Positions 1 through 14,300 of a DNA stretch of 64,000 nucleotides are shown here, piece by piece (the stretch's first letter is position 1; each line of letters opens with the position of its first letter). A model generated the notes under the pieces. The model saw nothing but the letters and a program-made list of their open reading frames with translations. It made no database searches and was not told the origin of the DNA. Both the position numbers and the translations under genes were made by a program. This DNA comes from Urechis unicinctus (taxonomy: Eukaryota; Annelida; Polychaeta; Xenopneusta; Urechidae): NCBI GenBank assembly GCA_034190875.2, contig CM067343.1:13263742-13327741 (forward strand). The letters are read 5' to 3'.

Positions 1-3000
1 TCTCGTGAGTAAGTATAATGTAGATATCTATGTTCGAACTGCAGTCTGGGTCCGATGTGTGAGTGTTGAAATGGAATGATCACATTCCAAATGTTGCAGG
101 CTCACGAATATACATTCGATAAATTGAAAAGAAAGTCGACAGTTTCAACCGTCATGATATCTTTGCAAATCGTATTGGATTTATTGCACGCAATGACTGT
201 GACACATCAAAAGATTATATTATATTTTCTCAAAAATAAACATTGCATATCATCACAGCATCAATTAAATAAAGTTCAAAGACAAGTAAAAAACCGGATA
301 ATTAGCATACATTTGAAGAATCCCGAGACGACAAATCTTTGACTGATATGAAAACCTTCGCTTTAAGTATGTTTTATATTTTGGTTCAACCGACAGTTAA
401 GGCTGAAATCACTTTCACTCAGTTGCGTGCACTTAATTCACATTCGGTACCACCATGCTAACATCAGGTCTAACAAGTTCATTTGTGGTATATCCCGGAA
501 TTGGATGTTTGTCCAATGCACCAATAATACACCCGGGACTGGGTTAAGGTTGTATTGAAGTAAACTCGAGTGATCTCGCTAGTTACTTAAAAGTACGCTT
601 ACATTGCAAGGTACAGGTACGATTAAGCACGACTAACTCTCGTAGTCATTGTGGTTACAGATAGAAATTAGAAAAGAATAACATCCCAATACAATTTGCA
701 TTGATTTACACGGGCAAACAATAGCATATTCGCTACTAGCAACCGAATAATATGCAACATAGAATAGATTTAAATCCAGATATGAAACATATACGACTAC
801 TTTGGAATAGTAAGGTTGCTATTAAACATCAGAGGATCGTTATTATACAGTTTGGAAAGCCATGATATCATATGCAACAATAGTTTAATGGCATGATAAT
901 TTATCTGTGGTTTGGTTCAATGATAATTTATTTTTTAAGCAGGACTTATTTATGATCTAAAACCAAAAAGAATATACTGTTTAACTGTTTTAAAGGCTGA
1001 TGCATTAAGTTTGTTGCGCTTGAGTTAAAATTATTTTATTGAATTTGGTAAGGAGCGGTGAAGGGAGTCGGAATCAAATAAGCGTAGATTGCAATGGGTT
1101 GACAATGTCCTAAATCTGGTTAACGGCATAAACCGGAATGACGCAATCCATTGACTGCGCTAAGTGAGTTGCTAGATTTATCATGACGCTGCCCGCGAGT
1201 CTAGGGAACGTTTCCGTTTTATGCGATCGTTTATTTCACGCCAAAGCTTATTTCATACAGTGAATGTTTTGTAAATCGGTTTAAGTTTTTCTCACAATGT
1301 GGCAACATAATCCTGACACAAGCAGAAATACAAGAACGTCCCCACTGTTATGCGAAATATCATACGTTGTTTTATTTGTAAAATCGAATACAAGTCAAAG
1401 ATGCACCTACCGGAACACTTGTAATGTACATTTTCGTGTCAACAGCGTGTACCATAAATGATTGTTTATTGTTACAGCCTGAACATCCTCCAGATAAACT
1501 ACCTCTATTGGTAACACTAATTAATAATCCGGATCAGTCACATTTAGTTGATTCCAAATTTTGGAACTATCAAAAATCATTAGAAGATGCAAACATGCTT
1601 CGGTCGCCTTATTGCATTGTTAACCACCCATAATTTATCGATATATTTGCAGAAAGACATTGTATGGGCCTATGCACTGTTATAGGTGGTGAATATACAA
1701 ATGAGCAGTGACTTTAAATTGCATATGAACAGTTGTAGCAGTTGACCAATGCATTGCATAATTTAGCAGAAAACTGGTAGCCTGGCTATGCTTGAAGCTT
1801 TTAATTCGGCGCCCACACAATACTGTGAAAAACAGCTTTATTAGTAACATCTTGGGGACAAATGCCCAAACATTATGCACAACGCCAAACACGTTGTGTG
1901 TGTTGTTTTAATGTACTGTCTCAAACTGTATACTGATAGTGGTTAAAACAGAAGGACTGCCTGGTTCATAGATATGTTATTGAATATTATTAAGAAATGA
2001 CTACAATACTTAATTAGTGTCGCAAAATTCAATCAGGATAAATACTTGAAAACATTGTCCATGAGCAAACACAGTGAATTGGTTCTTGAAACGGGTTTCT
2101 GTAATATTTGTTTGTAGCTTAATTTAGACGTACCCTTTAAAAGCTTTGTAACTCGCCTTCTAACTCCTTCTCATACCGAACCGGCTAATTCCGTGCGACG
2201 TACATGCAGTTATAAATCTGGTGATGTATATTTGTCTAATTATGCGATTAAGTTCTCGACTTGTTACCCGTAGCGATGTGGAAGTACGATTCCAGCATGA
2301 AATTATAATGATGCGATTTCTATTTAGATAACGTCGTTGGCCTTCTGACGAGCGCAATTAATGCCAGCCTTTTCACCGGTTATCTTCGACCTAATAAATG
2401 ACTGTTAACGTGTGGCTATATTGATTGGCCGTTAATCGGTAACAATATTACACACATTCCCCAAAGGTTATTGAGGCTGATTGGGTTGCTGCAAGTCCTT
2501 TGTAGCAGCTTCCGTACCAGATAATCTTAGTTAAATACGCTCATAATCTGGTGACCCGCGTATTGGCTTCATCATCTGAGCATGGATATCGTATCAAGAC
2601 AGCGCTCAAACGAAGCCGCTCCTTTCATCGGTAATCCCAGGGTTATACACAGGTGACTTATGTTGCCTGCTGCAGCCTGATGCTTGAAAGCTGCAGTTTA
2701 ATTAGGTATCCTGCGCATTGTCTGCACCCTTATATGTTGTTTGTCTGACAATGAAAATTGGTTGTACGAAGCTTCTCTCTTGTATCTCATTAATACAATA
2801 AATGATCATATAAAACAACAATCATCCCCCGTGAAGAGATTATCTCATCGTTATCATCCATGAGCAGATCATCACTTGATGCTAATGACGTCAGCGATAA
2901 GTAATTATCCACAACAGCAACTGATCCTGATTCACGAAAAGAGGATTACTTGGTTATATCGTTACTATACATTTACAGATGTAATCATGCTTTCCGGGAT

Positions 3001-3478
3001 ACCTCTTCAGGTAAACACGGTACCGCTACAACATTGCCGTCTCATTTTGCTAAAGTGATTTGTGATATGATCAAAAACACAGCACACAGTGTCATTGGTC
3101 GATACCTTTCTTAATATCATTAACAGGTCCTTAATTTAACATTTGCCTTCTGGGGTGTTCAGTATAATTCATTCGTAGCGTTTTCGAGGAATAAGGAAAG
3201 ATCATATAAGGTTAATTAAGACTGTACAATGTATCCAGTGCTTTCTGTGAGTGTTGAAAGCATACATAAATGTATATCGCTAGGAAAGGAACAAGTCACC
3301 GGCGCGTAGGTAGAGCTTTGATTTAACAGGTGACAATATATGAGAATGTATCAGGACGTTGTACAACTTTCTCCCGGTAGTACAACAATGGTCGACCATT
3401 TGCTGCGTTTGTAAATTACATAGCTTACATGTGTTTCTATCGATGTCCGGGGTTCTGCCAGCAGGGCGGGTTTTATGT
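1..3478 (-). repeat. Old inverted copy of blocks c and b (mirror arm of a preceding unit)
   Basis: Read as its reverse complement, this stretch follows 33,250-39,090 block for block. Position 1 pairs with about 39,090, 60-330 with 38,800-39,030, 1,690-1,930 with 37,340-37,560, 2,460-2,710 with 36,640-36,900, 2,720-2,940 with 34,990-35,190, and 3,160-3,450 with 33,270-33,560. Identity is about 75% by eye, with many indels. The homology is already running at base 1, so the element continues to the left of the window. It ends inside block b at about 3,478, where block g begins abruptly. No coding frame survives; short open frames differ freely between copies. Confidence 0.85.
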
Positions 3479-5450
3479 CAAAACCTGACATCTGATACAG
3501 GACACCTGTGATCATAACGACCACAACCCCATACGACATGGACCATATTCCGATTGTTAGGGAAATGAAACTACTGTCGCGTGAGGGTCGGATCGTTTCG
3601 TACTGGTTGTACCTTTGCACCCCGTAGATGCTAGCCATTTTATGTGACGAACCTTCATATCTGTTATGTGAATATATCACACGCACAGGTAAAATTTCAT
3701 ATAAAATATCGGATAGTGGATATGAGTTCAATTATAAGTGACAATGAATTGCCTCTAAATACCGAAGTGCACATGCAGGCTGTGATCCATACTACGAATA
3801 TGCTGCCATATCAACCCAAGTGGCTACATGCGCACTATCCAAACGTAATTCAATAATTCGGGCACCTGATCAAAGGTTTACTTTTTGTAGAGATTATTCA
3901 CTTCTAAAGCCAACAAATGATTGGAAATTTGAATAACGACGCCAAAATATGAGCATAGCGGCTCATACAGAACAGCCGATTACCGACATCATAGGTCCGC
4001 CGTATTACTCCATACATGTATGAAATGGAAAGGAACAATAGTTGACCGATGGTGGTCAAATCCACTTGAAGACATGCAGCTTTATCACTTCATGCCTGAT
4101 GTAGTGTTAAATAATGATATCACGCATGTGGAAGCTTCAGGATTATGCCTTATCAATAAAGGATAACGGATATAATGATATATAAACACGGTTAATTCAG
4201 CTATTATTTTCCTGCGACTTATTGTTGTCGTTCTGTGAGGATAGGCGTCTGTAGCAATGACGCTTGTGTGGCCACTTATAAGTGGTCGATTTGTTCTAGT
4301 AATGAACCCGTTGCTTCATCTATGAACGCCCAAACCCGAGGCCTGTAGACTGGAGTGCTCTACTTTGGTGTCTACGATCAAGGATTATGCAAACCATTGC
4401 ACCGCTAATATGTTTACAACATAAGCATTAATAACCCATACTATTACCGTTGTGTGTATATAAAATGCTTGAACAATATTCAGATTCGTCGCCGGATTAT
4501 TGACCGACAAGATCGAGTTCAAGATTATAGATCACAAACTGTGCGCTTTCCGTTTGAAAATCGAACTCTATATGGATTAGTTCCATGTTGCATCTTCGAC
4601 AACCAACATCACATCACACTTTATACTCTACTACTCGGGGCTTACGAGTAATTTATGGTACATGCTTCATGGGATCATTTAACGCAGAGATCGAATCGAG
4701 CTTGTGGTGTATAATCCGGCTTTACCTTTCAATATCAGTGGTACTGGGCAACATTGACGCATTATGGTGTATTATTCAATTCATTATGTTCTCTTCCAAC
4801 TCTGCGAATGGTGCTCATCGTTGGATAGTTACGGTCCTGATTTTGTTAACGGCCGACCCATGAAATCTCTCCTACAAGACAAGTGTATTCCCAGTTAGCT
4901 AATCGTGTGTAAGTAGCTATTTGAGTGGTTCTTATGGAATTATATCGCTACCAAGCGCACACTTGTTGTCCAGTGCGAAACATAACCTATTATTTCATAA
5001 CAATCTACCTCCACGTTTCCGCGCTATGATGTCATAGATATATACCGGGCATCTGGGATAGTTTATGAGCCTTGTCTAGTGCTATCCCCGGAATTAAAAT
5101 CACTCGACTCGCCTCTTGTGTCCAACTATTACTAAGTGACCAAGTAGCTAGTGTAGCCGTGCAGAGCATTTTCATACTGTCGAGTCTTTCTAATGGGTGT
5201 TTATGTATGTAATTCAGGATATGAACGCATGTGTAAGCTGATTGAGGCTGATTTTATAATCCGTAACAGCCTTGAGGAGTAGCTACGTAACCCGCGTAGC
5301 CATAGTAGCCGTCCTTGAATTGCTGATTATACACCATTAAGAACATACTCAGAACGTCAGAGGCGATATTCTTAGGGGCGATTGTCTATTGTACATTGTG
5401 TATTGATAGTTGATTAGCAGGCACCACAGAGCATGCGGTAAACATGATTC
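3479..5450 (+). repeat. Block g, first copy (longest version)
   Basis: Direct copies lie at 24,715-25,980, 45,297-46,438 and 61,291-62,386. The shared landmarks run in order: a CCTGACATC segment (3,484), a GTGATCATAACGACCAC segment (3,509), TGAAACTACT (3,566), a CACATGCAGGCTG segment (3,770), a CTGATTGAGGCTG segment (5,238) and a TAGTTGATTAGCAGGCACC segment (5,406). This copy holds about 800 bases (4,040-4,860) that the second copy lacks, and about 850 bases (4,330-5,190) that the third and fourth copies lack, so it is the fullest version. I see no gene in it. Confidence 0.85.
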
Positions 5451-6660
5451 TTCCGACCTTATCATTAAGGAACGCCTTGAGCCGCGCCTTTCCCAGTTAT
5501 TATATTGATTGTTGTGGTATTAACTCTATTAATTGCACGTTGATATACTTGTTATTGCAAACCACGGAAACGTACCCACTCAATTACCAATGTATCCGAA
5601 TAATGTGATTAAAAAGAAAGATAATGAGGTTATTCCAGTGATAAATATTCCGGATATGCCAGCGATTTAACCATTCTACTTGCGGGTCAAAATTATAGAA
5701 TGTTTTACAGTCGACATTCCCACTGGGTTGTTTTGTGATTTTTGAATGCTCGGCGCCTTTGGTCCAGAACAAGCAAGCTGGCTGGATAAAATCGGGTCTA
5801 CTAGAACGAACGAAAGAATAACGCCATAAATTGAACGAGTTTATTGTCATGAAATCTGCCCTGTAGCACATTCAGCAAAGGCGAGCATGATCTTAATGAC
5901 ACTAGAATTCAAGAGAATAGTCGCTCGTCACTAGTGAATTGCATTATTATGACTGACAGCCATGAGCTGCTTTTAGATCGTCCAGGTTCATAGCATTATG
6001 ATGGATCAATTAATTACCCGCCCCGTTAATTACATGCTATGATACATATCTTTACATTGCATCGACTTCAACCTATTGTGTGTTGATCTCACAAACCAGC
6101 GAGACTGTCCGCATGAGAATCATTAAGGTAGCGTTAGCACGAAGATATACTGGCACAAATGAACAATGGTCCATTAATTGATGCACTGATGAGGAAGGAG
6201 AATAAACGAGGTGTCGGTTTGGTCAATCAAGAGTGCCTACAGGCGCTGTTCCTGTGTAGGTCCTACTATTACTTTTGAAAATCAATATATAATTATCGAC
6301 TGTACATTGAATTCTAGTGACATTTAGATTCTGCCTACTCGCCCTTGCTGGATGTGATACAGGGCATATTTTATGGCAATAAACTCGATCAATTAATGGC
6401 GTTAACCTTTCATTCGTTCTAGTTTAAAAGTGAAACATCACACTCAATTATCATTTTCTAATAGATAATTGTCATGTTTACATATTGCAAGCGCTATCCT
6501 GCATCAATTTCCTAAAATACCATCAATAATCATAAAGTTGAAAAATAATGTATAATAGTTGTTATGTCTCCGCTTAGCAAAACATTTTACCATTAGACTT
6601 ATTATGATTACCAATGATTTAGCCATCCAATGCCTTATTATGAAGGGTAGCAAGGGGAAA
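5451..6660 (+). repeat. Block h, first copy
   Basis: The first part (5,450-5,720) matches 26,300-26,560 and, more weakly, 62,905-63,080. A short piece near 5,765-5,810 matches 26,920-26,970, and the rest (5,960-6,660) matches 28,720-29,356. In the second unit the two halves are pushed about 2 kb apart by intervening DNA that includes a TA tract. A short open frame (5,589-5,669) has a recognisable counterpart in the second copy, but nearly all codon differences change the residue, so I do not call it a gene. Confidence 0.8.
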
Positions 6661-7690
6661 AAGTAATGCCCAGTTATCAGTCATAACAACAAAGTCTAAC
6701 ACAGAAGTAGTTGTAATCTACCTAGGATCTACAAGGGAAACGCTTCATTCTTCTACTAGGGTTCACATATTAGTGGATTATGGATAACATTCGTGATTGC
6801 GATGCTGTCACCTGTTTATGCTTCAGATAAGTAAGCTTTGGTATACATATATAGACGTGTTTTGAACATAGATTTTCAATAGTGCATTTAAAAACCAATG
6901 CACACAGCTTTATGGATCCGCCTAAGCTTGGTGTTGCTTGCCTGGCTGGTCCACACATAAATAAATCAGGATATACACCATGGTGTAAATCCCATTGGAC
7001 GGATTATCTCACATCAAAGTAACCGAAAGCTATTAAAAATGGGCAGCAGTACGTGGACAAATTGGGGAACGCATTAATTCCTCAAATAGGTGACACAAGT
7101 TTTGGAAGTACATATGCTTGAGTTCTCAAATGGTTTAACTGATATGGTAATCTCCAACAATGTGGGTACAACGCTCTGTGTCATGGTGGATTTTTTATTT
7201 CACAAGAAAGGCATTTTTCTTACGTTGGTTGTATACCACGCTAAGCCTAGCCTTCTACCTATAGTATATAAACGTTCTGGTCAGCAGGAACCCTCAACCA
7301 CGCGCCTTTTATAATCTGCATCTTTACCACACCTCAAATGCAGACGTTGGTCAGCGCTTGTATGGTCACATGTCCGAGGGGTATGATTGTACGAACAAGG
7401 TTACTAAGAATGGCCCTAAATTGTTCGACAGTGCGTATCCATAAGAGAATATTTCAAATTTGTTTGATAACATTCCTCTCCAGCGATTACAGGAAGAAAC
7501 TTTTCGCTCATGACATCAGTGGTTAAGAAGTAACATAGACTAATGATAGACTGTCTAATAAAGCACCTAGTTCTTATAAAGGTAGTCGAGTCAGATTGTA
7601 CTTATCACCCTGTGTCCCTCGAGTCTTACAGCCGGTCATTTATTTACAGTCTTTATTATTAATGTAGATAGAGCAATAACGGTACAAATA
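6661..7690 (+). repeat. Block i, first copy
   Basis: Matches 29,954-30,961 directly at about 85-90% by eye, starting at TGCCCAGTTATCAGTC and running to GGTACAAATAAA. The frame at 7,090-7,314 has a partial counterpart at 30,345-30,656. The shared residues are interrupted by replacements and different ends, which does not support a conserved gene. No known family is recognised. Confidence 0.85.
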
Positions 7691-8785
7691 AACACGTTTG
7701 TAGAACCTTAGTCTTGAGCAGGCATTTAATGTAAACACATTGCAAAAAACAGATCTTGCATGTCTCATTGAAGCTAGGGAAAGCTGTTAAACGCTTGTCA
7801 ATCTCTAGAAATGTGCCATATGTTGGACAGAAAAGCATACAATTTGTAAACCTATCGGGATGCATTACTCCGTAAAAAATTTAATGACAATTTTTATATC
7901 AGTTTCGATGTGGATCTTTCAGATCAATCAAATTACTAATGAAAAGCGGCAGCTCTAAATGAGTTCACATTAAACTAGTTAGGCTAAATGTATGGACGCA
8001 GCTACAATGTACAATTAATGCAGGGTCACCTTTCTCCAATCGAAAAATGTGGTAAAGGGTTAAAAGGCGAGCAACAAATCTCATCACTTGTACATCTAGT
8101 ATACCGTATGATCAAATGTCCTGACATCTTTTCAACATAGCGTATGTTACCATATTGATGACTTGTCTTGGTCGCCTACCAATATGTCACACCGTGAGAT
8201 CGGTCGACTTTGTTCAGTTCATAAAATGCTCATATCTTATCAGCGTCATTTGGATTCTGACATGATCATCGTTTAACTTGTCTCCGACAAGCAGCATAAT
8301 GAACACATCGACAGGCGCTGATAATGGAAAGCTGCTCCATTCACGTGTGAATACATGAACGTTAAACCATCTGGTTAATCGGAGTTTGCCAGTTGGATTA
8401 TTCGTATAACGCTAAAGCAAATAAGTTACTGTAGTAGACCAAACATGCTGTGTTATCCTTTGTTATATCGTTAAGGAGCCTGCTTACAAGCCTGCAACAT
8501 CCTTGAATAATTATTTGAACCAGGTCGCACTGGTTATTAACAAACATCTGAACCACGTTTCCATGGGATTTAAAGTAGATAAAGTACGCATCATTTGTTT
8601 AATTGATTACATATAAAGCCCAACTATTGTTCATGCTATATCTGATGGTGAACCGCTCTATTCATAGAAGGGCTATCACTAGATATTCAACAAACCATAA
8701 TTAACACAATCACTTATTGATTGCGGCTAATAATCATTCATTGGTGTTTCTGCCGTAGTTCGGCCGTCTATAGCGCCAGGTATAG
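7691..8785. other. 1.1 kb segment absent from the second copy
   Basis: In the second unit, block i (ending GGTACAAATAAA) runs straight into block j (AAACCCTGG) at about 30,961, with these 1,095 bases missing. I found no other copy in the window. The segment has no open frame above about 70 codons and no terminal inverted repeats that I can see, so I cannot say whether it is an insertion here or a deletion there. Confidence 0.7.
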
Positions 8786-9590
8786 AAACCCTGGCATAAA
8801 TTGATCTCTTTCTCATTGTGAAGTAACCCTTTTCAAAGATCTTGTCAATGAAGGGGCTTTTGAGCGATTTTATAATCGGTACGTCTAAAGTGCAAATAAC
8901 GGTGCATGCTTGCAGTATTGAACCAATGTTCTAACTATCTCCGAGAAACCAACAAAGTGCTTATTGTCTGATCACATGAGCTTAAAAGTCCCCAATAAGT
9001 CATAGATGATGCGATGCTGTCGCGAACAAAGGATATGCTACACATACAAGCGAGATTGGAACCTACTTTTGTGCATTAACTGACTTCAATTGAACATGGT
9101 ACGATTCAGTTATTGTGTCGATATCAGACTGGCAGACAGCGAGAAGGACTGACAGACAGACCGACAGAGATACGGGGAAGAGGATGTAGTGGCAGCGACT
9201 AAGATAAAATGGTCTTAGCGATCCTATTCAGAACAGCTATTGAACGCCAGTTTGCACAATATATGCAGCTGACAATGGACATAGATCCCGATGGGTTGTT
9301 TAGAACGTTTTGCAGCTACGTCTGTCCTCATATCTCATTGTAATTGGTATATTGACCCGTACAAAAGTTCTTGCTCAAAATTTGGCGTTATTTAGGCCCT
9401 TTTAATCAAAGGGCTCACTCGTGCCTCCAATCTAGAAAATATAACAACACGCCACATGTGCGCAGCGTGGGGCTTTGCAATAGCGTCTGTTAAAACAACA
9501 TGGAATTTTCTGATTCGGGAGTGAGGTTACCTCGACCAATCGGAAGTCTCCACATCGTTAACATGCACCACACCTTGCGACGTTAGTTCC
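8786..9590 (+). repeat. Block j, first copy
   Basis: Directly matches 30,962-31,735, and a shorter, more diverged copy lies at about 20,100-20,400. Landmarks are AAACCCTGGCATAAAT (8,788), CTTTTCAAAGATCTTGTC (8,829), ACCGACAGAGATACG (9,160) and a CTCGACCAATC segment (9,531). No gene is visible. Confidence 0.8.
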
Positions 9591-10330
9591 ACATTCCTAT
9601 TTGCTTTTGTTGATTTTATGGTTACGCCAGCTGATGACGGGTGCGTGTGCCAAAAGAACTTGCTCTGTACCGTACAGTGCGTAATGAGTGATTTCATAAG
9701 TTACTGAATAACTGCATTCAGTTTATAATCTGTTATATTGCCTGAACAATTAGTGCCATTGATTCAACTGGTAAGAGAATTTAGAAATGAGAGGCTTTCT
9801 TCAAATTGCAGCCGCTTACGATGTCACGATGTAGACATTAATATTTAGGCATCAATTCATTCCATCTTAGAATATCGCAGGCAAGCAAAGTCACTTAATA
9901 TCGCACTCGGTAATTCTCCTCACAATCAACACACTCGTCAATGCCAACAGTGTAGACCTCATCGTCTGCATAGCAGGGTCATAGTAGGTCTGATGCTTCT
10001 AGACGTCAAGATGTCAAGCGGTTCCTCGTAATACCAATGGCCCCTTACCCATCCCGGGCAATGCAGATCTATTGGCGTTCCCCGTTGCACAGCATAAAAT
10101 AGTTGGATCTCTCACTATTCGTTCCATGTGATTAAAGGTCACATGATGATTGATAATGTACTAGTCAAAAGTATGAATCATTATAACCGTGAGCTGCAAT
10201 ATGGACAGTTACACGTAAGTTGATATGCTGCATTGTCAAGCAATATGGCTTATCTGTTATTGGACATGTTGGGGTACTAATTATAAGACTCGTCTATCCT
10301 GTGAGTAAGCATTTCGGCAGGAATTGTCGT
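9591..10330 (+). repeat. Block a, first copy
   Basis: Direct copies are at 21,940-22,690, 31,736-32,560 and 46,439-47,230. Shared landmarks include TGATGACGGG (9,632), CATAAGTTACTGAATA (9,696), the TGATTGATAATGT segment (10,148) and GTGAGCTG (10,189). Recent copies 3 and 4 differ by about 7% here. An 89-codon minus-strand frame present in both is not conserved beyond chance. Confidence 0.8.
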
Positions 10331-11369
10331 TTGTATTAGCCCGTAGACTAAGGACTGATTTTGCGTCCCTTAATGTAACAATGTCCTTATCCTTCGCGTC
10401 ATGTTCAACATCGTATCATACCGCTACTGTATAACATGAATCGATTCATGGTTTTTGTTAGAGCTAAAAGGTTGGAAAGCATAGAGCAAACATTGGACTA
10501 TTATAGAGCTACGCATTTAAGCTGGTGCGCCACGTCGATAAGCTCTCAGTCCGAGAGAACTGTCGCTACAATGACAATCTCCGCCCAGGATCGATAAAAA
10601 AAGAACTCACAGTGCTAGTTATTGTCAACAAACACAAATGTGCTGAAAGTCTTAGTATTACCCTTCGATGATGAAATATCGTATAATAATGATTTCCTAT
10701 TGTGAATTTGGCCGCACCTTTTGACAAAAACATAAAAGACTGTAGCTTTCCGACATGGAACGGTCTGAAATGTTTTGCAGAAAGCCGTGTAAACAAATAC
10801 CTGCATATCTAGCGTTTAGCTATATGGTGAGCGTGTGATACGATGCGGCGTGGTATCCAACACTGTTATCACTTTAAAGATCATACGATACTTTATATTA
10901 CGCAACACTCAGATAAGTAGAGATGTTTAGGAACTTAAGGGATGAACTATATATACGTTATTAGTTGTCATCATATGAACCACAGACCGCCGATACTAAT
11001 ACGGGGTATTAGGTCATATGTTTTCTACCACCAACTTTAGACTTAGGTTACGTAGATACGCAGAATGGGACCTTTGTTCGGCTTACACAAACAGTACATC
11101 GTTGCCCGTACATATTTATCGTATAAACGCTTCCAGACCAATATTGATATCGGTTCAAATAACAGCAGCACTCAAGCACGATTCGCTTAATCTCGAATTT
11201 CATTTAAAGATTTAGTGAAACAAACTCATTTTTAGAGCACAATTTATCCAGCAGTTATAACGGTCAAAGTAACAACCTATTCAAGACTCGGAAAGAACCG
11301 GTTAAACGGTTAGGTTATCAATCAAATAAAGTATTCTTTTGATCCCCATCCTTACTTACATCATTAGAT
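10331..11369 (+). repeat. Blocks k and l, first copy
   Basis: Matches about 23,090-23,980 directly, and 59,530-59,860 in part. Landmarks are CACAAATG with its AGTTATTGTCA flank (10,616-10,640), the CATGGAACGGTCTGAAAT segment (10,754) and the GAACCACAGACCGCCGAT segment (10,977). The third unit has lost this part by deletion. No gene is visible. Confidence 0.75.
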
Positions 11370-14300
11370 GTTCCATTGATGGGGTTATCTTTGCATAATT
11401 GACAACACCTTAATGGGCTGAACCACATCCACGTCTTGTAGTAAAGCAGAACGTGTGCAACGTGTACCTTTTTAACCATCACATCTATGATCACTCCTGG
11501 ACACCAAGCTCGTTAGTTTGTGTAGATGATCTCGTTTTATTATAAATATGGTACGAGCTGGATACTGATTAATTAAGTGCACAAAAAAACCCTGATAGCT
11601 AATCCTCGTAGAAGTGACAAAATTACAGACAGCCTAGTTAGATTACTATGCAACTGAAAGGACTCATATATCAAACATGAAGAGCAATCATCGCACATCA
11701 TGTATGGAAAAAAACATATCTTGCCATTTTTATCTCTGTTTGGAAAACATATTTATGAGAACGAGAGATACGTACTTCATTCATATAACTGCCTCATTAA
11801 ATACATTTATGGTAGAACAATGGAAATTGCTCGCCGGTTGAACGGCGTGGACAAATATTATAGTACGGTCACAACCAGTGAGTGGTGCAATCAATAACTA
11901 AGCAAATGTATATGATAATCTCACATCGACCTTTCTACAAAAGATCTCGCAGTAAAATATTTCTGCTTTATCAAATTGAATATATCTGTCCGTGACAAGC
12001 TTCATAATAATAATAGTTTCCAGTAATAACCGCGAATTACTTCAGGACAAAGGAGAAAAAAGAATCTACTTATAGATGAGGAGTAGGGCAATTAAAATGT
12101 GGAAGGCTATGTTGCAGAGTATGTCCACCAGACACCACATCAAGTTTTGGTACGTAAACACATGGTTCCCTCCCCCGCCAGAGATTTTTAACCCGAATCG
12201 GCTGTAAGATTCTGTGTAATAGATTGCGGGACAGCTGAGGAGCACACGTGTACATCAGAATATGCCTGTTCTGCTGTAAGAACCCTGGAAATCGATATAA
12301 ACACATGTAAATTATGTATATATACAACTCAAAACGAGCATGGTGTTACTAATGTGAAGAGGTTTGGCAACATTTTGATATATTTTAATTTTTTTCAGTT
12401 GGTTAAATAAATGCTCTCCCTCTTCGCCTGTGACTTTTCCGTGTATTGCATGGTTTCGTACCATTGATATCTCACAGTGAGTGACCCGGCATTTGTCAAA
12501 CAAGTTAAAGGCGCAGCTGGCAAATTGATCAATGTTAAAGTTAATATATAATCATTTATTGCAACACAAAAGACATAACCGGCTACCTCCTTGATTACTC
12601 GGTGAATACTTGCATTAGGTTGTATGCACATTACGCTTACACATGTAACGGGACTTGTGCCTCTGCAATAGAACTTACACAATCCCGATCAGGTCTTTTG
12701 TTTTCGCACATTGCCACCACCAGTACACCCTACATCCCCTCCCCTCGGTGAGGCCGTAGCAGTTCACAGTTGATTGTATTAGCGTTATATGCGCAACTAA
12801 GTCAGAAAAGGAAGGTTATCCTCCTCGTGGTGGTCAGATGCACATCAACTTGACGCTGTACTAGATGTTCTGTCAAACTCTGCACGTCACTTTCCAGGCT
12901 TCATATAAAGTATGCAGTTTAGACGATGTTCCCGCACCCACAGCGCGATATGGACATAAAGCAGGCCTTCCAAGCCGACTTACAAGGCTCGGGTCAGGGC
13001 GTTCAATTTAGGCTACGAATAACGATTGCACAAACCGCTTTCAGAAACGACGCGTGATTTAAAGTTATCAACCCGACTGAATTAAATGACGCTATGTAGA
13101 TATTGTAGTTGATTACTATTAATAATCTGCGCGGGTACCTACGAACAAGACAGTGTTATTGCTCTAACCACCATCACGGTATTGTCTCGGGTGATATATC
13201 ATTGTTGAATAGACAACACGCACAACGTGTCTGGCGCTACACGTAGTATCAAAGCGTTCATTCCACAAACGAAACTAATAAGGCTGTTTTTGACGGCGCT
13301 GTGTGGTCGCCGAATAACAAGCTTCATTCATAGCCAGGCAACCAGTTTGCTGGTGAACAATTCAATATATTGATAATCTTGTTAAACTTCTCACATATGT
13401 TATAATGTCACTTGTGATCTAAATACTATATTCTCTTCAGATAACAACAAGCTGCTATTTGTATCGTTCTGTTAAGGGTCCTTCGTAATGAAATACGGCG
13501 ACGGAAGCAAGTACGAAGGATCTAACGATTTCGTTGGCAAGGTGTCTTTCTTTTCCTTCAATGTCCAATCAGCATCATTATGTGGAATTTGTAGCTGACC
13601 ATATTGAATTCCGTATACCTTGGCCGCTGCTTTCTAAATTCAATGCAATAACTTAAACATTCGCACAACATACTTGGTGCGTGGGCCTTTTAACAGTGAA
13701 CCATTATGTTCTCCTCGGTTTTTCGATAACAGATAGCAAGCGAGAAAGTTATTTATGAAGCTACCTGTTGAGGATTCCTACCGTCTCGGCCTGCTGTATC
13801 TGTTACTGCACAATAGGACTGCCATGCTGTTTTTCTTAATTGCTCTTCCCAATTAGACCAGTGAATACAATTGCAAGCTAAGTGGTACAACGTCCAAGAG
13901 GTCGATTCCCAATGAAGGCGGCGTGCTTGTTTTACTTAACAAACGTAATTGGATTGATCATCACGTGATGCCGAGTTACATCCGAGAATTACCAGGGGAA
14001 TTGCGACCTATTGACAATGGATAAGCCACAGCATGTAGTGAAAAAAATTTAGTCTGCATTTAGGTAGTCATGAAGCTACACAGAAGTTAGTCGTTATATT
14101 GTTTGCTCTAGGACCATTTAAAGATCTTTCATAAGCACTGGGTGCAAGCATTTTCTCTTTTGCTACCCATTTTATATATTAGTAATACCAATATCGCTCA
14201 CCCGCGGAATGCTCTGTCATGTCATAATATTCTCTTCCGGTATTGTTCATGTATTTATGTATTTTTATCTCTTATTGAAATACTTCTCATGCATTTTGTT

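Noticed and set aside
5589-5669. A short frame in block h with similar peptides at 26,417-26,514 and near 62,995-63,053
   Set aside because: About ten of twelve differing codons are replacements between the first two copies; stops and indels lie just upstream and downstream. Shared ancestry of the DNA explains the likeness.
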